From: Planctomycetota bacterium
Lineage (GTDB): Bacteria; Planctomycetota; UBA1135; GCA-002686595
DNA length: 43,152 bases
Assembly: GCA_009691855.1 (NCBI GenBank)
Contig: SIAI01000035.1
Span: forward strand, 1-43,152
Direction of reading: 5' to 3'
Shown: positions 1-8,799 of the stretch, piece after piece
How the letters are laid out: each line of letters starts with the position of its first letter
How positions within the stretch are numbered: the stretch's first letter is position 1
Notes under the pieces: generated by a model
Databases searched by the model: none
Seen by the model: only the letters and a program-made list of their open reading frames with translations
Told to the model about the DNA's origin: nothing
Program-made: the position numbers and the translations under genes

Positions 1-149
1 CGCCATGGCGTCGTCACGCTCGACGTGCGGTATCAATCCAGGCCGTGCTCAGCGGCCAGGAAGGCCGCTTCCGCCGTCTCTCCGTCGCGTTCCTAGCCCT
101 GACGAAAGGCGCTGTGCCTCGCGACGGGACTTTTTCAACGGGCTGCTAG
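1..149. repeat. Right part of dispersed palindromic element (copy A)
   Basis: Positions 1-147 match 29271-29416 almost exactly: by eye four substitutions and one single-base indel. The copy ends in the terminal sequence GGGACTTTTTCAACGGGC plus TGCTAG, the inverted complement of the left end seen at 29226. The left end of this copy lies outside the window. An open reading frame runs through it, but the same frame in the other copy is interrupted differently, so no protein is called. It looks like a non-autonomous MITE- or REP-like repeat. Confidence 0.8.
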
Positions 150-806
150 CCCGCGCGGAAGGCCTCGGCTCCGCGCGCGAGCAAGGCCTCTTCATCGACG
201 GCGTCGCTTGCCGGACGCTCCGTTGGCGCGGCTCGGAACCACGGCTTCGACTCCAGATCGTGCGGCACCCTGGGAACGAAGCCGTAGTGGAGGGAAGCTC
301 CCCGGTTCGTCGGGCTCGAGTTGCGTCATGCTAGCCCACCGACCAGTCCCCGGCTTCGAGGCCGTCAGCGGTTCCCCTTCAGGAGCGTGACACGGGTTGC
401 GCGGGCGCGGGGGCGCCTTGGCGTGGGCTCCTAGCACGGGGTCCTGAGAGTCCGGCCGACGCGTGTGGGCCGAGCCGGATCCAGCCATGGCGGGGGTGCA
501 GCTATCCCTGGGCGAGCACGTCATCGAGGGGCCGAGTTGACGTGGAATCCGGACGGGCTCGCCCAGGTGCACCCCATGCGCAGTGGATGCTCAGGCTGTC
601 CGCGGCGAGCTCCGTGACGGTCGAGTGCAACGCCTCGACCTGCGCCGCCTCACTCGGCGCTCTTGGGCGGGCTCGCCTGGCTGCACGGCACCCGAGACGC
701 TTTACAGCCTGGAAGTCACGGGCTCCAATCCACTCGGACCCTCTTCCGCGCCCACCGCTCGGGCGCGCACTCGTTCAGCACGCCCAGCTCCGCAACGAAC
801 CCCGCC
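150..806. other. Gene-less stretch, no recognisable content
   Basis: The frames here give only arginine/proline-rich translations typical of GC-rich non-coding DNA. Around 700-755 the bases resemble the 3' half of a tRNA (anticodon-loop-like CTTTACA, then TCACGGGCTCCAATCC), but no acceptor, anticodon or T stem pairs properly, so it is at most a degenerate remnant. The thioesterase gene begins at the right edge. Confidence 0.5.
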
Positions 807-1274
807 GTGAACTCCGCGACCAGCCTGCAGGACCGCTTCGCGCCCGACAACCAGTGCTTCGGCTGCGGCCCGAGCAACGCGAAGGGTCTGCGCCTGAAGA
901 GCATCCCCGCCGGCGACGAGGTCGTGTGCGAGTGGCGCCCCGAGAAACACCACGAGGCCTTCGAGGGCATGCTGAACGGCGGCATCTGCGGAGCGCTGCT
1001 CGACTGCCACTCGAACTGGACCGCGGCCTGGCACCTGATGAACCAGAACGGGCTCAGCGTCCCGCCGTGCACGGTCACGGCCGAGTTCCACGTCAAGCTG
1101 AAGAAGCCCACGCCCACCGACGGGCCGGTGACGCTGCGCGCCAGGGTCGTCGAGTCGAGCGCGCACAAGGCCGTGGTCGAGGCCACGCTCGAGGCGCGCG
1201 GCGAGATCACTTGCACCTGCCGCGGCGTGTTCGTGGCGGTGAAGGAGGGCCATCCGGCCTTCCATCGCTGGTAG
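807..1274 (+). CDS. PaaI-family hotdog thioesterase
   Basis: A 155-residue protein, the usual size for a single hotdog domain of the PaaI/YbgC-like acyl-CoA thioesterase superfamily. Visible features are an N-terminal CFGCG motif, the helix region HEAFEGMLNGGICGALLDC with the G-G turn found in PaaI-type enzymes, and the following strands (TVTAEFHVKLKKPTP, then VTLRARVVES). Such enzymes hydrolyse acyl-CoA thioesters in the cytoplasm; the substrate cannot be read from the sequence. The start is taken as GTG at 807 because residues upstream in the same frame look non-coding; no strong ribosome-binding site is visible. The next gene starts 122 bases downstream. Confidence 0.75.
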   Translation: MNSATSLQDRFAPDNQCFGCGPSNAKGLRLKSIPAGDEVVCEWRPEKHHEAFEGMLNGGICGALLDCHSNWTAAWHLMNQNGLSVPPCTVTAEFHVKLKKPTPTDGPVTLRARVVESSAHKAVVEATLEARGEITCTCRGVFVAVKEGHPAFHRW

Positions 1275-1396
1275 GAAGATCCTTCCGCTCGGCGCGGCGT
1301 GTTCCCAGCCGCGGAACTTCTCCGCACTCGGCTGGAATCGGTCGGCCCCGCTCGTCGATACATCCGCGTTTGCTCGCGTCCCCCCGCGAGTCCCCG

Positions 1397-2638
1397 ATGT
1401 CCAACCCCTTCTCCAGGCGCGTGCTCGCCTCGCTGCGCCGTGCGTTCGGTCGCCGACGAGCTCCGCGCCCGCGCGACCAGGAATGGCTGCGGCTGATCCT
1501 GCTCGTGCGCCGGCTGCAGAGCGGGCAGCTCACGATCGCCAAGCGCTTCGACGAGGTGCGCTCGCTCAGCGGCGCGCTGGGCTCGTTCCGCTCCGACATC
1601 GACGCGCTGCGCGAGCAGCTCGCCAGCGGTGGCGCGCGCGAACCCGTGCACTTCGCCGATGCGTCCGCGAGTCCGCGCTCGTCCGCCCCCGCGCTGGAGC
1701 GCGGCCTGGCGCAGCTCGACGCGGTCACGGCGCGCCTGGAGACGGTCGCCGCCCAGGTGCCGACCGAGCTGCCTTTCAAGAGCGACCTCGACGCGGTGCT
1801 CGGACGCCTGGGCGAGACCGCGGCGCGGCTCGAGGGCGCCGAGGAGGCTGTGCTCAAGATCGGCGGCCAGGACGAGCTGGCGCGACTCTACGAACGTATC
1901 CAGGAGATGGCCGAGACCTTCGCGCGCACGCCGCAGGCGAGCACGGAGGATCAAGAGAAAACGGTCGATCCGCGTCTCGGCGAGCTGCTCGAGCGCGTCG
2001 AGCTCGCGCTCCAAGCGCAGCCCGCCGACGCCCTGGCCGAGCCCCTGGCGCGGCTCGAGGCGCTCACCGAGAGCATCGGTTCCGAGCCGCAGCCCGGGAC
2101 GAGCGACACCGGCCTGAGCGAAGCGCTGCTGGCGCGCTTCGAGGCCCTGGCCGAGCGCTTCGAGAGCTCGCCAAGCGCGCTGCCCGACCTGCCTTCCGGC
2201 TCGATCCTGGCGGGCGGCGAGGTCGTCGATCTGCGCGCGGAGGTCGAGGACCAGCGCGCGAAGTTCCAGTGCGAGCTCGAGTCGCGCCGGCGCGTGGAGG
2301 CCGAGCTCGAGGCTCTGCGCGCGCAGCTGCGCTCGTCCGAGCTCACGCGCATGGAGATCGAGTCGCGCCACAGCAGCGAGCTGGCCCAGGTCGCCGACCA
2401 CGCGCGCCGCAAGATCGTCGTGCTCGAGGAGGACCTGAAGAAGAAGAAGCGTGGCCTGGCCGAGCTGACGCAGCAGAACATCGCCCTGCAGACCGCCCTC
2501 GCGCGCCACAGCGCGGCCGCGGATAGCGAGTCGCCCGCCGCCGCCGAGCCCGCCAGCGCGCTGCCGCGCAAGGGCTCGGCTCCGCTGTCCAAGCTGATGC
2601 GGCCCGACGGCACGGGCGACGGCTCGGCTGGGGCGTAA
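1397..2638 (+). CDS. Coiled-coil protein of unknown function
   Basis: A 413-residue protein with a basic N-terminus (SRRVLASLRRAFGRRRAP) and long stretches of charged heptad-like sequence. Residues about 20-80 and 285-380 are rich in Glu, Arg, Leu and Ala, as in coiled coils, including a final KKKKRGLAEL segment. Pro/Ser-rich linkers separate repeated blocks of the form LxxLERGLAQLDAV and LARLEALTE. No signal peptide, membrane segment or catalytic motif is visible. The ATG at 1397 is chosen because the frame upstream is low-complexity Arg/Pro/Ser. A cytoskeletal or scaffolding role is conceivable but not supported by any motif. Confidence 0.6.
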   Translation: MSNPFSRRVLASLRRAFGRRRAPRPRDQEWLRLILLVRRLQSGQLTIAKRFDEVRSLSGALGSFRSDIDALREQLASGGAREPVHFADASASPRSSAPALERGLAQLDAVTARLETVAAQVPTELPFKSDLDAVLGRLGETAARLEGAEEAVLKIGGQDELARLYERIQEMAETFARTPQASTEDQEKTVDPRLGELLERVELALQAQPADALAEPLARLEALTESIGSEPQPGTSDTGLSEALLARFEALAERFESSPSALPDLPSGSILAGGEVVDLRAEVEDQRAKFQCELESRRRVEAELEALRAQLRSSELTRMEIESRHSSELAQVADHARRKIVVLEEDLKKKKRGLAELTQQNIALQTALARHSAAADSESPAAAEPASALPRKGSAPLSKLMRPDGTGDGSAGA

Positions 2639-2685
2639 GCGAGCTCTGCGGAGGTTCGGCTAGACTCGCGTCGCGGGAGACGCGC

Positions 2686-3741
2686 ATGCCGAGGAAGAGC
2701 TCCGTGGTCGTGGTCGGGCTGCTGATGGCGGTCGTGCTCGCCGTCCTGTGGACGTCGCGCGTGATGCGCGAGCCCGCCGAGCCACGGGTCGAGGCGAGAA
2801 CGGCCATGGCGCAGTCAGTGAGCGCTGGCGAGCTCGCTCCCGCTCGGGCGCCACACCGCGAGGATGGCGCAAGAGCCGCTGTTCCCGCGGTTCCACCCGC
2901 CGTGCCGCCGAGTGCCGCCGCGCCGGGTCAGCTGGACGAACTCGCTGTGTGCGTGCTGAGCACGACGAGTGCGTCGGGCGCGCCGAGCTCGATGGAAGAG
3001 ATCCGCGCCTGCCTCGCCGGGCACGACCTCGCCGCGGTCACGGCGCCCGCGCTGGCGAGCTGGCTGTGCAGCCAAGACACGCCCTCGCTCGGGCGCCAGG
3101 TCTTGATCGAGCAGATCTCGGTCACGCGCTCGCCGGGCGAGTTCCTGCGCTTCGTGGACGAGTTGCAGGGCGAGATCTGCGACTCGCTGCGCGAGAGTCT
3201 GCCGCTGCAGGCGGGCCTCCACTGGGCGCAACAGAACGATCCGGCCTGGTGGGCCGAGGTCGTGGCGCTCATCGACGGGCAGGCCCTCTTCGGAGGCCTG
3301 AGCGATGGCGTCGTCCTCCTCGCGGAGTCCTTGGTGGGCGACGGTGACGAGCGCATCCTTGGCTTGTTCGCCGCGGGCGCGCGCGGCGAGCTGGGCGGCA
3401 CTCCGCAGCAGATGACGCGCGCCGCGAGCGTCGTGGCCGTGCACGAAGGCGCGGGCGAGCGCTACCTGGCCTTCTGCGCGAGCCTGCTCGACTCGCCCGC
3501 CACGACGCCGGACGAGCTCATGGGCGGCCACCTCGCGAACTTCCTGATGCGCGGCAAGGCTCGCCTGGACGGAGGCTGGGAGCGTTCCGCGGCCCTACTC
3601 GAGCGCCTGCTCGACGACCCGCGCTTCGCGGTCGAAGCGGCGGCACAGCTTCTGGCGCAGCACACGTCCCAGCCGCAGGGCATGCCCGACGCCACCTGGG
3701 AGCAGCTCCGAGTCCGCGCGCGGATCCGACTCGAGCACTGA
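2686..3741 (+). CDS. Membrane-anchored hypothetical protein
   Basis: A 351-residue protein that I do not recognise. Residues 6-23 (SVVVVGLLMAVVLAVLWT) form one hydrophobic segment after a Lys/Arg-containing start, so it is probably anchored in the cytoplasmic membrane with the rest outside. A Pro/Ala-rich linker (about 30-80) leads to a mostly helical Leu/Ala/Glu-rich domain with no visible catalytic motif. It follows the coiled-coil gene by 47 bases on the same strand and may be co-transcribed. The 3' end is closely followed by a strong palindrome. Confidence 0.6.
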   Translation: MPRKSSVVVVGLLMAVVLAVLWTSRVMREPAEPRVEARTAMAQSVSAGELAPARAPHREDGARAAVPAVPPAVPPSAAAPGQLDELAVCVLSTTSASGAPSSMEEIRACLAGHDLAAVTAPALASWLCSQDTPSLGRQVLIEQISVTRSPGEFLRFVDELQGEICDSLRESLPLQAGLHWAQQNDPAWWAEVVALIDGQALFGGLSDGVVLLAESLVGDGDERILGLFAAGARGELGGTPQQMTRAASVVAVHEGAGERYLAFCASLLDSPATTPDELMGGHLANFLMRGKARLDGGWERSAALLERLLDDPRFAVEAAAQLLAQHTSQPQGMPDATWEQLRVRARIRLEH

Positions 3742-3742
3742 A

Positions 3743-3784
3743 GCGCGAAGGGGCGCGAGGGACTCGCGCCCTGGAGATTCGCGC
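3743..3784. terminator. Nested palindrome between convergent genes
   Basis: An inner perfect 9-bp stem, GGGCGCGAG and CTCGCGCCC around GGA (3751-3771), sits inside outer arms GCGCGAA (3743) and TTCGCGC (3778). It begins just after the stop at 3741 and lies before the convergent etfA stop at 3832. There is no T-run, so termination is inferred from position. The same inner palindrome occurs on the opposite strand at 13988-14008. Confidence 0.5.
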
Positions 3785-3831
3785 GTGATGGGCTTCGCGT
3801 CGAGAGCGGCGCGGAGCACATCCTCACGCGC

Positions 3832-4785
3832 TCACCCCTGCGCCTTGATCTTGCGCACGGCCTGCGCGAGCGCGGGCACGATCTCGAAGGCGTCGCCGAC
3901 GATGCCGTAGTCGGCGAGCTTGAAGATCGGCGCCTCGGGGTCCTTGTTGATCGCGACGATCACCTTCGAGGTCTTCATGCCCGCGAGGTGCTGGATCGCG
4001 CCCGAGATGCCGACGGCGATGTAGAGCTGCGGGCTGACGGTCTTGCCCGTCTGGCCGACCTGCTCGGAGTGCGGGCGCCAGCCGGCGTCCACCACGGCGC
4101 GCGAGGCGCCCACCGCGGCGTTGCCGAAGGCGGAGGCGAGGTCCTCGAGCAGCGCGAAGTTCGGCGCTTCCTTGAGCCCGCGGCCGCCGGAGACGACCAC
4201 CGGTGCCTCGGCCACGTCGAGCTTGCCGCCCGCGCGCGCCTCGATCTTTTCGAGGACCGCCTTGCCCGGGCCGAGCGCGGGGCCCTTCGAGACTGCGGCC
4301 GTGCCGCCCGTCTCCTTCACGGCGAACATGTTGCGGCGCAGGGTCGCGCACAGGACCGGCGCGCTCGAGCGCAGCGTCGCGTCGAGCTTGCCGGCCAGCC
4401 ACGGGCGCGTGACGACGAGCTTCTCTCCGTCCTTGCGCAGCGCGGTGCAGTCGCTGAACAGCGTGCAGTCGAGCAGCGCCGCCACGCGCGGCGCGACGTC
4501 GCGCCCGCTGGAGGTGGCCGAGGCGAGGAACGCGCTGGCCTTCTCCGCGCGCACCAGCGCGGCCACGCCGATCGCGGCCGAGTCGGGCGACCACGCGGTC
4601 GCGTCGAGAACCACGGCGCGCGCCGCGCCGAACTTCCCGCACTGCGCCGCGGCGGCGTCGGCACCGTTGCCGCACAGAACCGCCACGACCGTGGCGCCGA
4701 GCGCGCTGGCCGCGCCGAGGGCCTCCTGGCTGCCGCGGCGCGGGGCGCCGGCGGCGTGTTCGACGAAGACGACGATCGTGCTCAT
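3832..4785 (-). CDS. etfA: Electron transfer flavoprotein, alpha subunit
   Basis: A 317-residue protein of normal EtfA length. It pairs with EtfB to carry electrons from acyl-CoA and other dehydrogenases to the quinone pool through ETF:quinone oxidoreductase. The N-terminal half is the weakly conserved EtfA domain ([12 protein letters not shown]). The C-terminal FAD-binding domain shows the family signature from about residue 238: [18 protein letters not shown], then [12 protein letters not shown], followed by [14 protein letters not shown] and DYGIVGD. It follows etfB by 13 bases. The ribosome-binding site (TAGGAGC) overlaps the etfB stop, implying coupled translation. No ETF:quinone oxidoreductase gene is in the window. 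Confidence 0.95.
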   Translation of the reverse strand: MSTIVVFVEHAAGAPRRGSQEALGAASALGATVVAVLCGNGADAAAAQCGKFGAARAVVLDATAWSPDSAAIGVAALVRAEKASAFLASATSSGRDVAPRVAALLDCTLFSDCTALRKDGEKLVVTRPWLAGKLDATLRSSAPVLCATLRRNMFAVKETGGTAAVSKGPALGPGKAVLEKIEARAGGKLDVAEAPVVVSGGRGLKEAPNFALLEDLASAFGNAAVGASRAVVDAGWRPHSEQVGQTGKTVSPQLYIAVGISGAIQHLAGMKTSKVIVAINKDPEAPIFKLADYGIVGDAFEIVPALAQAVRKIKAQG

Positions 4786-4798
4786 GGTGTGCGTGCTC

Positions 4799-5551
4799 CT
4801 AGAGGATCTTGGCTTCGTTGCGCAGCGCGTCGATCAGCGCCGGGACCGCGGCCGCGCCTTCACCGACGATGCGCCCGGCCTTGCGCGCGGGCGGCAGCGC
4901 GAGCTTCTCGATCTCGACCTGCGAGGTGGCCGGCGGGCACGGGCTCTCCTCGAGCGGCTTCTTCTTCGCGGCCATGATGCCCTTGAGGCCCGCGTAGCGC
5001 GGCTCGTTCAGGTCCTTCTGGCAGGTGATGACCGCCGGCAGCGCGAAGGCATACGTCTCCGTGCCCGCGTCCGCCTCGCGCCGCGCCGTGCCCTTGCCGT
5101 CGCCGAGCTCGAGCCCGACCACGTCGGTCACGCACGCCCAGCCGAGCAGCGCCGCCAGCATCGGCCCCACGCTGGCGTTGTCGCGGTCCGTGCCCACGCG
5201 CCCGAGCAGCACGAGGTCCGCGCCGAGTTCGGTGATCTTCCCCGCGAGCGTCTTCGCCGTGGCCAGCGGATCGCGCCCGCCCCAGGCGTTGTCCACCAGG
5301 ATCACGCCCTTGTCCGCGCCCTTCGCCAGCGCCTCGCGCACCTCCTTCGAGGCCTCCGCGGAGCCGATCGTGAGCACGGTCACCTCGCCGCCGTGCTTCT
5401 CCTTCTGCTTGATCGCTTCCTCGACCGCGATCTCGTCGTAGAACGAGGTCATGTACTGGACGCCGGCCGCGTCCAGGCTCTTGCCGTCCGCGGCGACGCG
5501 CGGCTGGAGGTCGGTGGTCGGGACCCGTTTGATGCAGGCGATGATCTTCAT
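4799..5551 (-). CDS. etfB: Electron transfer flavoprotein, beta subunit
   Basis: A 250-residue protein, normal for EtfB, the AMP-binding partner of EtfA. It starts MKIIACIKRVPTTD and shows the conserved FYDEIAVEEAIKQKE region, then GADKGVILVDN and DLVLLGRVGTDRDNASVGPM. The ATG at 5551 is chosen because this N-terminus matches the family. The frame stays open upstream to 5842, but that stretch is not EtfB-like. It is the first gene of an etfB-etfA operon. Confidence 0.95.
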   Translation of the reverse strand: MKIIACIKRVPTTDLQPRVAADGKSLDAAGVQYMTSFYDEIAVEEAIKQKEKHGGEVTVLTIGSAEASKEVREALAKGADKGVILVDNAWGGRDPLATAKTLAGKITELGADLVLLGRVGTDRDNASVGPMLAALLGWACVTDVVGLELGDGKGTARREADAGTETYAFALPAVITCQKDLNEPRYAGLKGIMAAKKKPLEESPCPPATSQVEIEKLALPPARKAGRIVGEGAAAVPALIDALRNEAKIL

Positions 5552-5965
5552 GGCGAGTGGGGCCTCACGCGGCGTTCGCGCGCGGCTCGAGGCAGAAAAG
5601 GGGCGCGGAGGATACCGCGCCGCTCGCGCAAGGGCGACCCGGGGCGCCCGGCTTCGCCGCGCTGGTCTGCGCGCGGGGAGGTCCACGTGGCCGGCCGCGC
5701 GCAGGACGAAGTGCCGGTCGGCCTCGCGGAAGAACGCCATGCAGTCGCTGCCGTCGGCGGTCGTGTCGATGTGAGCGAAGAAGAAGCCCGGTCTCGACGG
5801 CGACCGCGACGGCGAGGATGCAGGCGGTAGTCGGGCTAACACCGCTTTCGCCTCCGCAGCCGCGGCGCGGGGATAGGCTTCGCCGGCACGAACGGGGTCA
5901 CCCTCGTGCCTAGGGGAGGGGTCCCCTGGAACGTTCTTCCCACGGTCGGCTCACGAGGGTCTTCG
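5552..5965. other. Divergent intergenic region
   Basis: This region separates etfB (leftward) from the FG-GAP gene (rightward) and so should hold both promoters; no clear -35/-10 pair is visible. The minus-strand frame around 5650-5800 reads FFFAHIDTTADGSDCMAFF and so on. That is more protein-like than the flanks and could be a gene remnant, but I cannot name it. Confidence 0.4.
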
Positions 5966-7564
5966 ATGCGGCTCCTGCGGTCCTTTGCGGCTCTGCTCTT
6001 CCTCTGCGCGGTTTCGGTGGCCTCCTCGGCGCAGTGCGAGCTCCAGGCCCTCCGTGGCCGGAGCACGGTCGCCCTGGACTTCTTCGGGAAGTCCACCGAC
6101 ATCGAGGGAACGAGCATCGTCGTCGGCGCCTTCGCCTCGACCAGCGGTCGGCCGGGCTCGGCCCACGTCTACGAGCTCGTCGGTGGTGACTGGTTGCAGA
6201 CCGCCCGCCTGAACCCGGCCGACGGCGGCGGTGGAGACGAGTTCGGCAACTCGGTCGGCATCTCGGGCGAGCGCGTCGTGGTCGGCTCCGAGTACCACGA
6301 CACGGCCGTCGGCTCGAATTCCGGCGCGGCCTACGTCTACGAGAAGATCAATGGCACATGGAGCCAGGTGGCGAAGCTCGAGCCCCACGACGCCCTGGCT
6401 CAGCGCAACTTCGGCGAGTGCGTGGCGATCTCGGGCGACGTGATCGTCGTTGGCAACCGCTTCGACACCGATCTCGGCAACAACGCGGGTGCCTGCTACG
6501 TGTTCGAGCGCCTCGGCGGTCTCTGGCAAGAGACAGCCAAGCTGAAGGGCAGCGGCGGTCGTCGCAACGACCTCAGCGCCGACATGGTCGCGGTCGATGG
6601 CCTGCGGATCGTCATGGGCAGCTATCGCAGCGACGCCAGCGGCCCGAAAAGCGGCTCGGCCTACGTCTTCGAGAAGCAGAACGGCGGCTGGGTCGAGAGC
6701 GCGCGCCTCGTGGCGCACGATCGCGCCGGCGAGATCTCGCGCGGCATCGCGATCGACGGCGACCGCATCCTGCTCGGCGCACGCCGCGACAGCACCCAGG
6801 GCACCGATTCGGGCGCGGGTTACCTGTTCGAGCTGGTCAACGGCTCCTGGCAACAGAGCGCCAAGCTCGTGCCGAGCATCGCGCGCGCCGGCGACTGGAG
6901 CGGCGAGTCCGTGGCCCTGAGCGGCGATCACCTCCTGATCTCTGGCCACTTCCACGACCTCTTCGGCTCGAACTCGGGCGTCGCCACGGCCTTCGAACGC
7001 ATCCACGGCATCTGGGTCGAAACCGGCACGCTGGTCTCGAGCGCGCCATCGCCCAATGACAACTTCTCCTTCGGGCTCGCCATGTCGGGCACGCTCGCGG
7101 TCGGCACGTCGCCCTACGAAGCCGGCAACGTCGGCGCGGCCTACGTCTTCACCTTCGACGAAGGCTTGTGCGGCTGCGGTGGCACCGGCGGCGGCAGCGT
7201 CGTGACCTACGGCGAGGGCCTCGGCGGCAGCAACATCGGGCGGCTCGTCACGAGCGAGACGCCTGAGCCGGGCGCGAACATGAGCTTCCGGATCACCGAG
7301 ATCCCGAACGGCACGAGCGGTTTCCTCTTCATGTCGCCGCGCCGCATCAGTCAGTCGGGCTTCGGCGGCACGCTGCTGGCGCAACTCTCCGGCGCGCCGA
7401 TCAAGCTGCCCTTCCGCATGTCCCTCGGAGTCGGCGCCGTGACCTGGCCGGTTGCCTACAGCCTGTGCGGCACGACGCTGTACGCGCAGGCCTCGGTGCT
7501 CGACGCGACGCAACCCTCCGGTCGCGCGCTCACGAACGCCCTCGAGCTGAACGTGGGGCGGTGA
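5966..7564 (+). CDS. Exported FG-GAP repeat protein
   Basis: A 532-residue protein with a clear signal peptide (MRLLRSFAALLFLCAVSVAS, then SAQ). From about residue 40 to 400 it consists of consecutive 50-60-residue FG-GAP units of the form FGxSVxISGxRVVVGS, then NSGAAYVYE and GTWSQVAKL. These are the blades of an integrin-alpha-like beta-propeller. A Cys/Gly-rich linker (CGCGGTGGG) leads to a C-terminal beta-rich domain ending LYAQASVLDATQPSGRALTN. I know this kind of tail mainly from exported planctomycete proteins, which is inference. The start at 5966 is set by the signal peptide; a longer frame to 5906 lacks one. A cell-surface or secreted binding role is likely; the ligand is unknown. 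Confidence 0.85.
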   Translation: MRLLRSFAALLFLCAVSVASSAQCELQALRGRSTVALDFFGKSTDIEGTSIVVGAFASTSGRPGSAHVYELVGGDWLQTARLNPADGGGGDEFGNSVGISGERVVVGSEYHDTAVGSNSGAAYVYEKINGTWSQVAKLEPHDALAQRNFGECVAISGDVIVVGNRFDTDLGNNAGACYVFERLGGLWQETAKLKGSGGRRNDLSADMVAVDGLRIVMGSYRSDASGPKSGSAYVFEKQNGGWVESARLVAHDRAGEISRGIAIDGDRILLGARRDSTQGTDSGAGYLFELVNGSWQQSAKLVPSIARAGDWSGESVALSGDHLLISGHFHDLFGSNSGVATAFERIHGIWVETGTLVSSAPSPNDNFSFGLAMSGTLAVGTSPYEAGNVGAAYVFTFDEGLCGCGGTGGGSVVTYGEGLGGSNIGRLVTSETPEPGANMSFRITEIPNGTSGFLFMSPRRISQSGFGGTLLAQLSGAPIKLPFRMSLGVGAVTWPVAYSLCGTTLYAQASVLDATQPSGRALTNALELNVGR

Positions 7565-7642
7565 TCGTCGCCAGCAGCGAAGCGGGTCACTCGTCTGGCG
7601 CGAGCCGGCGGGGGAAGCGTAGGCCCGAAGGCGCTTCGCTCG

Positions 7643-8446
7643 CTACGGCTCCGCCAGCCCGCGCTCTTCTTCGCGCGTGACGCCCTTGCGCACGTCGCGA
7701 TCGAAGCTGTGGCCGAGGTAGACCTCGCGCACCTTGGGGTCCTCGACCAGCTGCGCGGCCGTGCCTTCGCGCAGGATCTTGCCCTGGTGGATGATGTAGG
7801 CGCGGTCGGTCGATTGCAGCGTCTCGCGCACGTTGTGGTCGGTGATCAGGATCCCGAGGTGGCGCTGGCGCAGGCCGCGGATCAGCGTCTGGATCTCCTC
7901 GACCGCGATCGGGTCCACGCCGGCGAAGGGCTCGTCGAGCAAGAGGATCGAGGGATCGCTGGCCAGCGCGCGCGCGATCTCGAGCCGGCGGCGCTCGCCG
8001 CCCGAGAGCGTGTCGGCCAGGTTGTCGGAGAGATGCGCGAGGTCGAGCTCGGCCAGGAGCTCGTCCGCGCGCTTGGCGCGCTGCGCGCGCGCGAGCGGCA
8101 TGGCCTCCAGCACGGCCAGCAGGTTGTGGCGCACCTTCATGCGCCGGAAGATGCTCGCCTCTTGCGGCAGGTAGCCCATGCCCAGGCGCGCGCGCTGGTA
8201 CATGGGCAGGCGCGAGCACTCCCGGCCCTCCAGCCAGACCTCGCCCGCGTCAGGGGGAGTCAGCCCGACCGTCATGCGGAAGCTGGTGGTCTTGCCGGCC
8301 CCGTTCGGACCCAGCAGGCCGACGATCTCGCCCCGCCCGACGTGGAACGAGACCCCGTCCACGACTCGCCGGCCGCGGTAGGCCTTGAGCAGGTTCTTGG
8401 CCTCGAGCAGGGGCGCGCTGGAGGCTTCGGGAGCAGGACCGGACAT
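7643..8446 (-). CDS. lptB: LPS export ABC transporter ATP-binding protein
   Basis: A 267-residue ABC ATPase of the LptB type, the cytoplasmic motor that drives lipopolysaccharide transport through LptFG. Visible motifs are Walker A GPNGAGKTT (46-54), the Q-loop region YLPQEASIFRRM, the signature LSGGERRRLEIARAL (about 147-161), Walker B ILLLDEP (167-173) and the H-loop TDHN. The MKVRHNLLAVLE and GVDPIAVEEIQ segments are typical of LptB rather than amino-acid-type ABC ATPases. Both ends carry short extra segments beyond the usual 240 residues. It stands alone here; lptA, lptC, lptF and lptG are not in the window. It converges with the FG-GAP gene. Confidence 0.9.
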   Translation of the reverse strand: MSGPAPEASSAPLLEAKNLLKAYRGRRVVDGVSFHVGRGEIVGLLGPNGAGKTTSFRMTVGLTPPDAGEVWLEGRECSRLPMYQRARLGMGYLPQEASIFRRMKVRHNLLAVLEAMPLARAQRAKRADELLAELDLAHLSDNLADTLSGGERRRLEIARALASDPSILLLDEPFAGVDPIAVEEIQTLIRGLRQRHLGILITDHNVRETLQSTDRAYIIHQGKILREGTAAQLVEDPKVREVYLGHSFDRDVRKGVTREEERGLAEP

Positions 8447-8799
8447 CGCGGCAGAGTCTAGGAAGAGCGCGAGCGGCGATCCCGCCTCGGGTTTCCTGAG
8501 CTATGGGCGTCCGCCTGTGGACCGCACTGCGCTCCCCGGGGCTGCTCCCGGCTGTTCACAACTTGTGGAGAGCGTTCGGCGAGCCCCTTGCGGCTCGAAC
8601 GCCCGCCGCTTCCCCGCCACGGGATGCGCTTCGCCCTGGAGTCGCACCCTAGCCGCAATCCATTGGCCAATCAGGCCTTGAGCTTTTGATGCCCTCTTCG
8701 TGCGGGGCTCAAGTCGTTGTGGAGAGCCGCTGGACGCTTGACGAGTCGTGGGTCCGTGGTCCGAGCAGAAGGCGTGGATAACGCACCGCCGCGCGTCGA
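8447..8799. other. Intergenic region with DnaA-box-like words
   Basis: No protein is supported here. The stretch is less GC-rich than its neighbours around 8650-8720. It contains TTGTGGAGAG twice (8563 and 8717) and CGTGGATAA (8773), the latter one mismatch from an inverted DnaA box. It lies upstream of lptB and downstream of lepB1 on the minus strand, so it should hold the lptB promoter. Confidence 0.35.

Noticed and set aside
5..334. Open frame through the repeat at the window start
   Set aside because: It lies in the palindromic repeat, and the other copy changes the frame by a one-base indel; no protein character.
690..760. tRNA-like sequence (CTTTACA loop, TCACGGGCTCCAATCC)
   Set aside because: The acceptor, anticodon and T stems do not pair in either orientation; at most a degenerate remnant.
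716..2509. Long minus-strand open frames opposite the thioesterase and coiled-coil genes
   Set aside because: Shadow frames caused by high GC; the plus-strand genes have recognisable motifs or heptads and start signals.
5552..5842. N-terminal extension of EtfB
   Set aside because: EtfB homology starts exactly at MKIIACIKR; the extension is not conserved family sequence.
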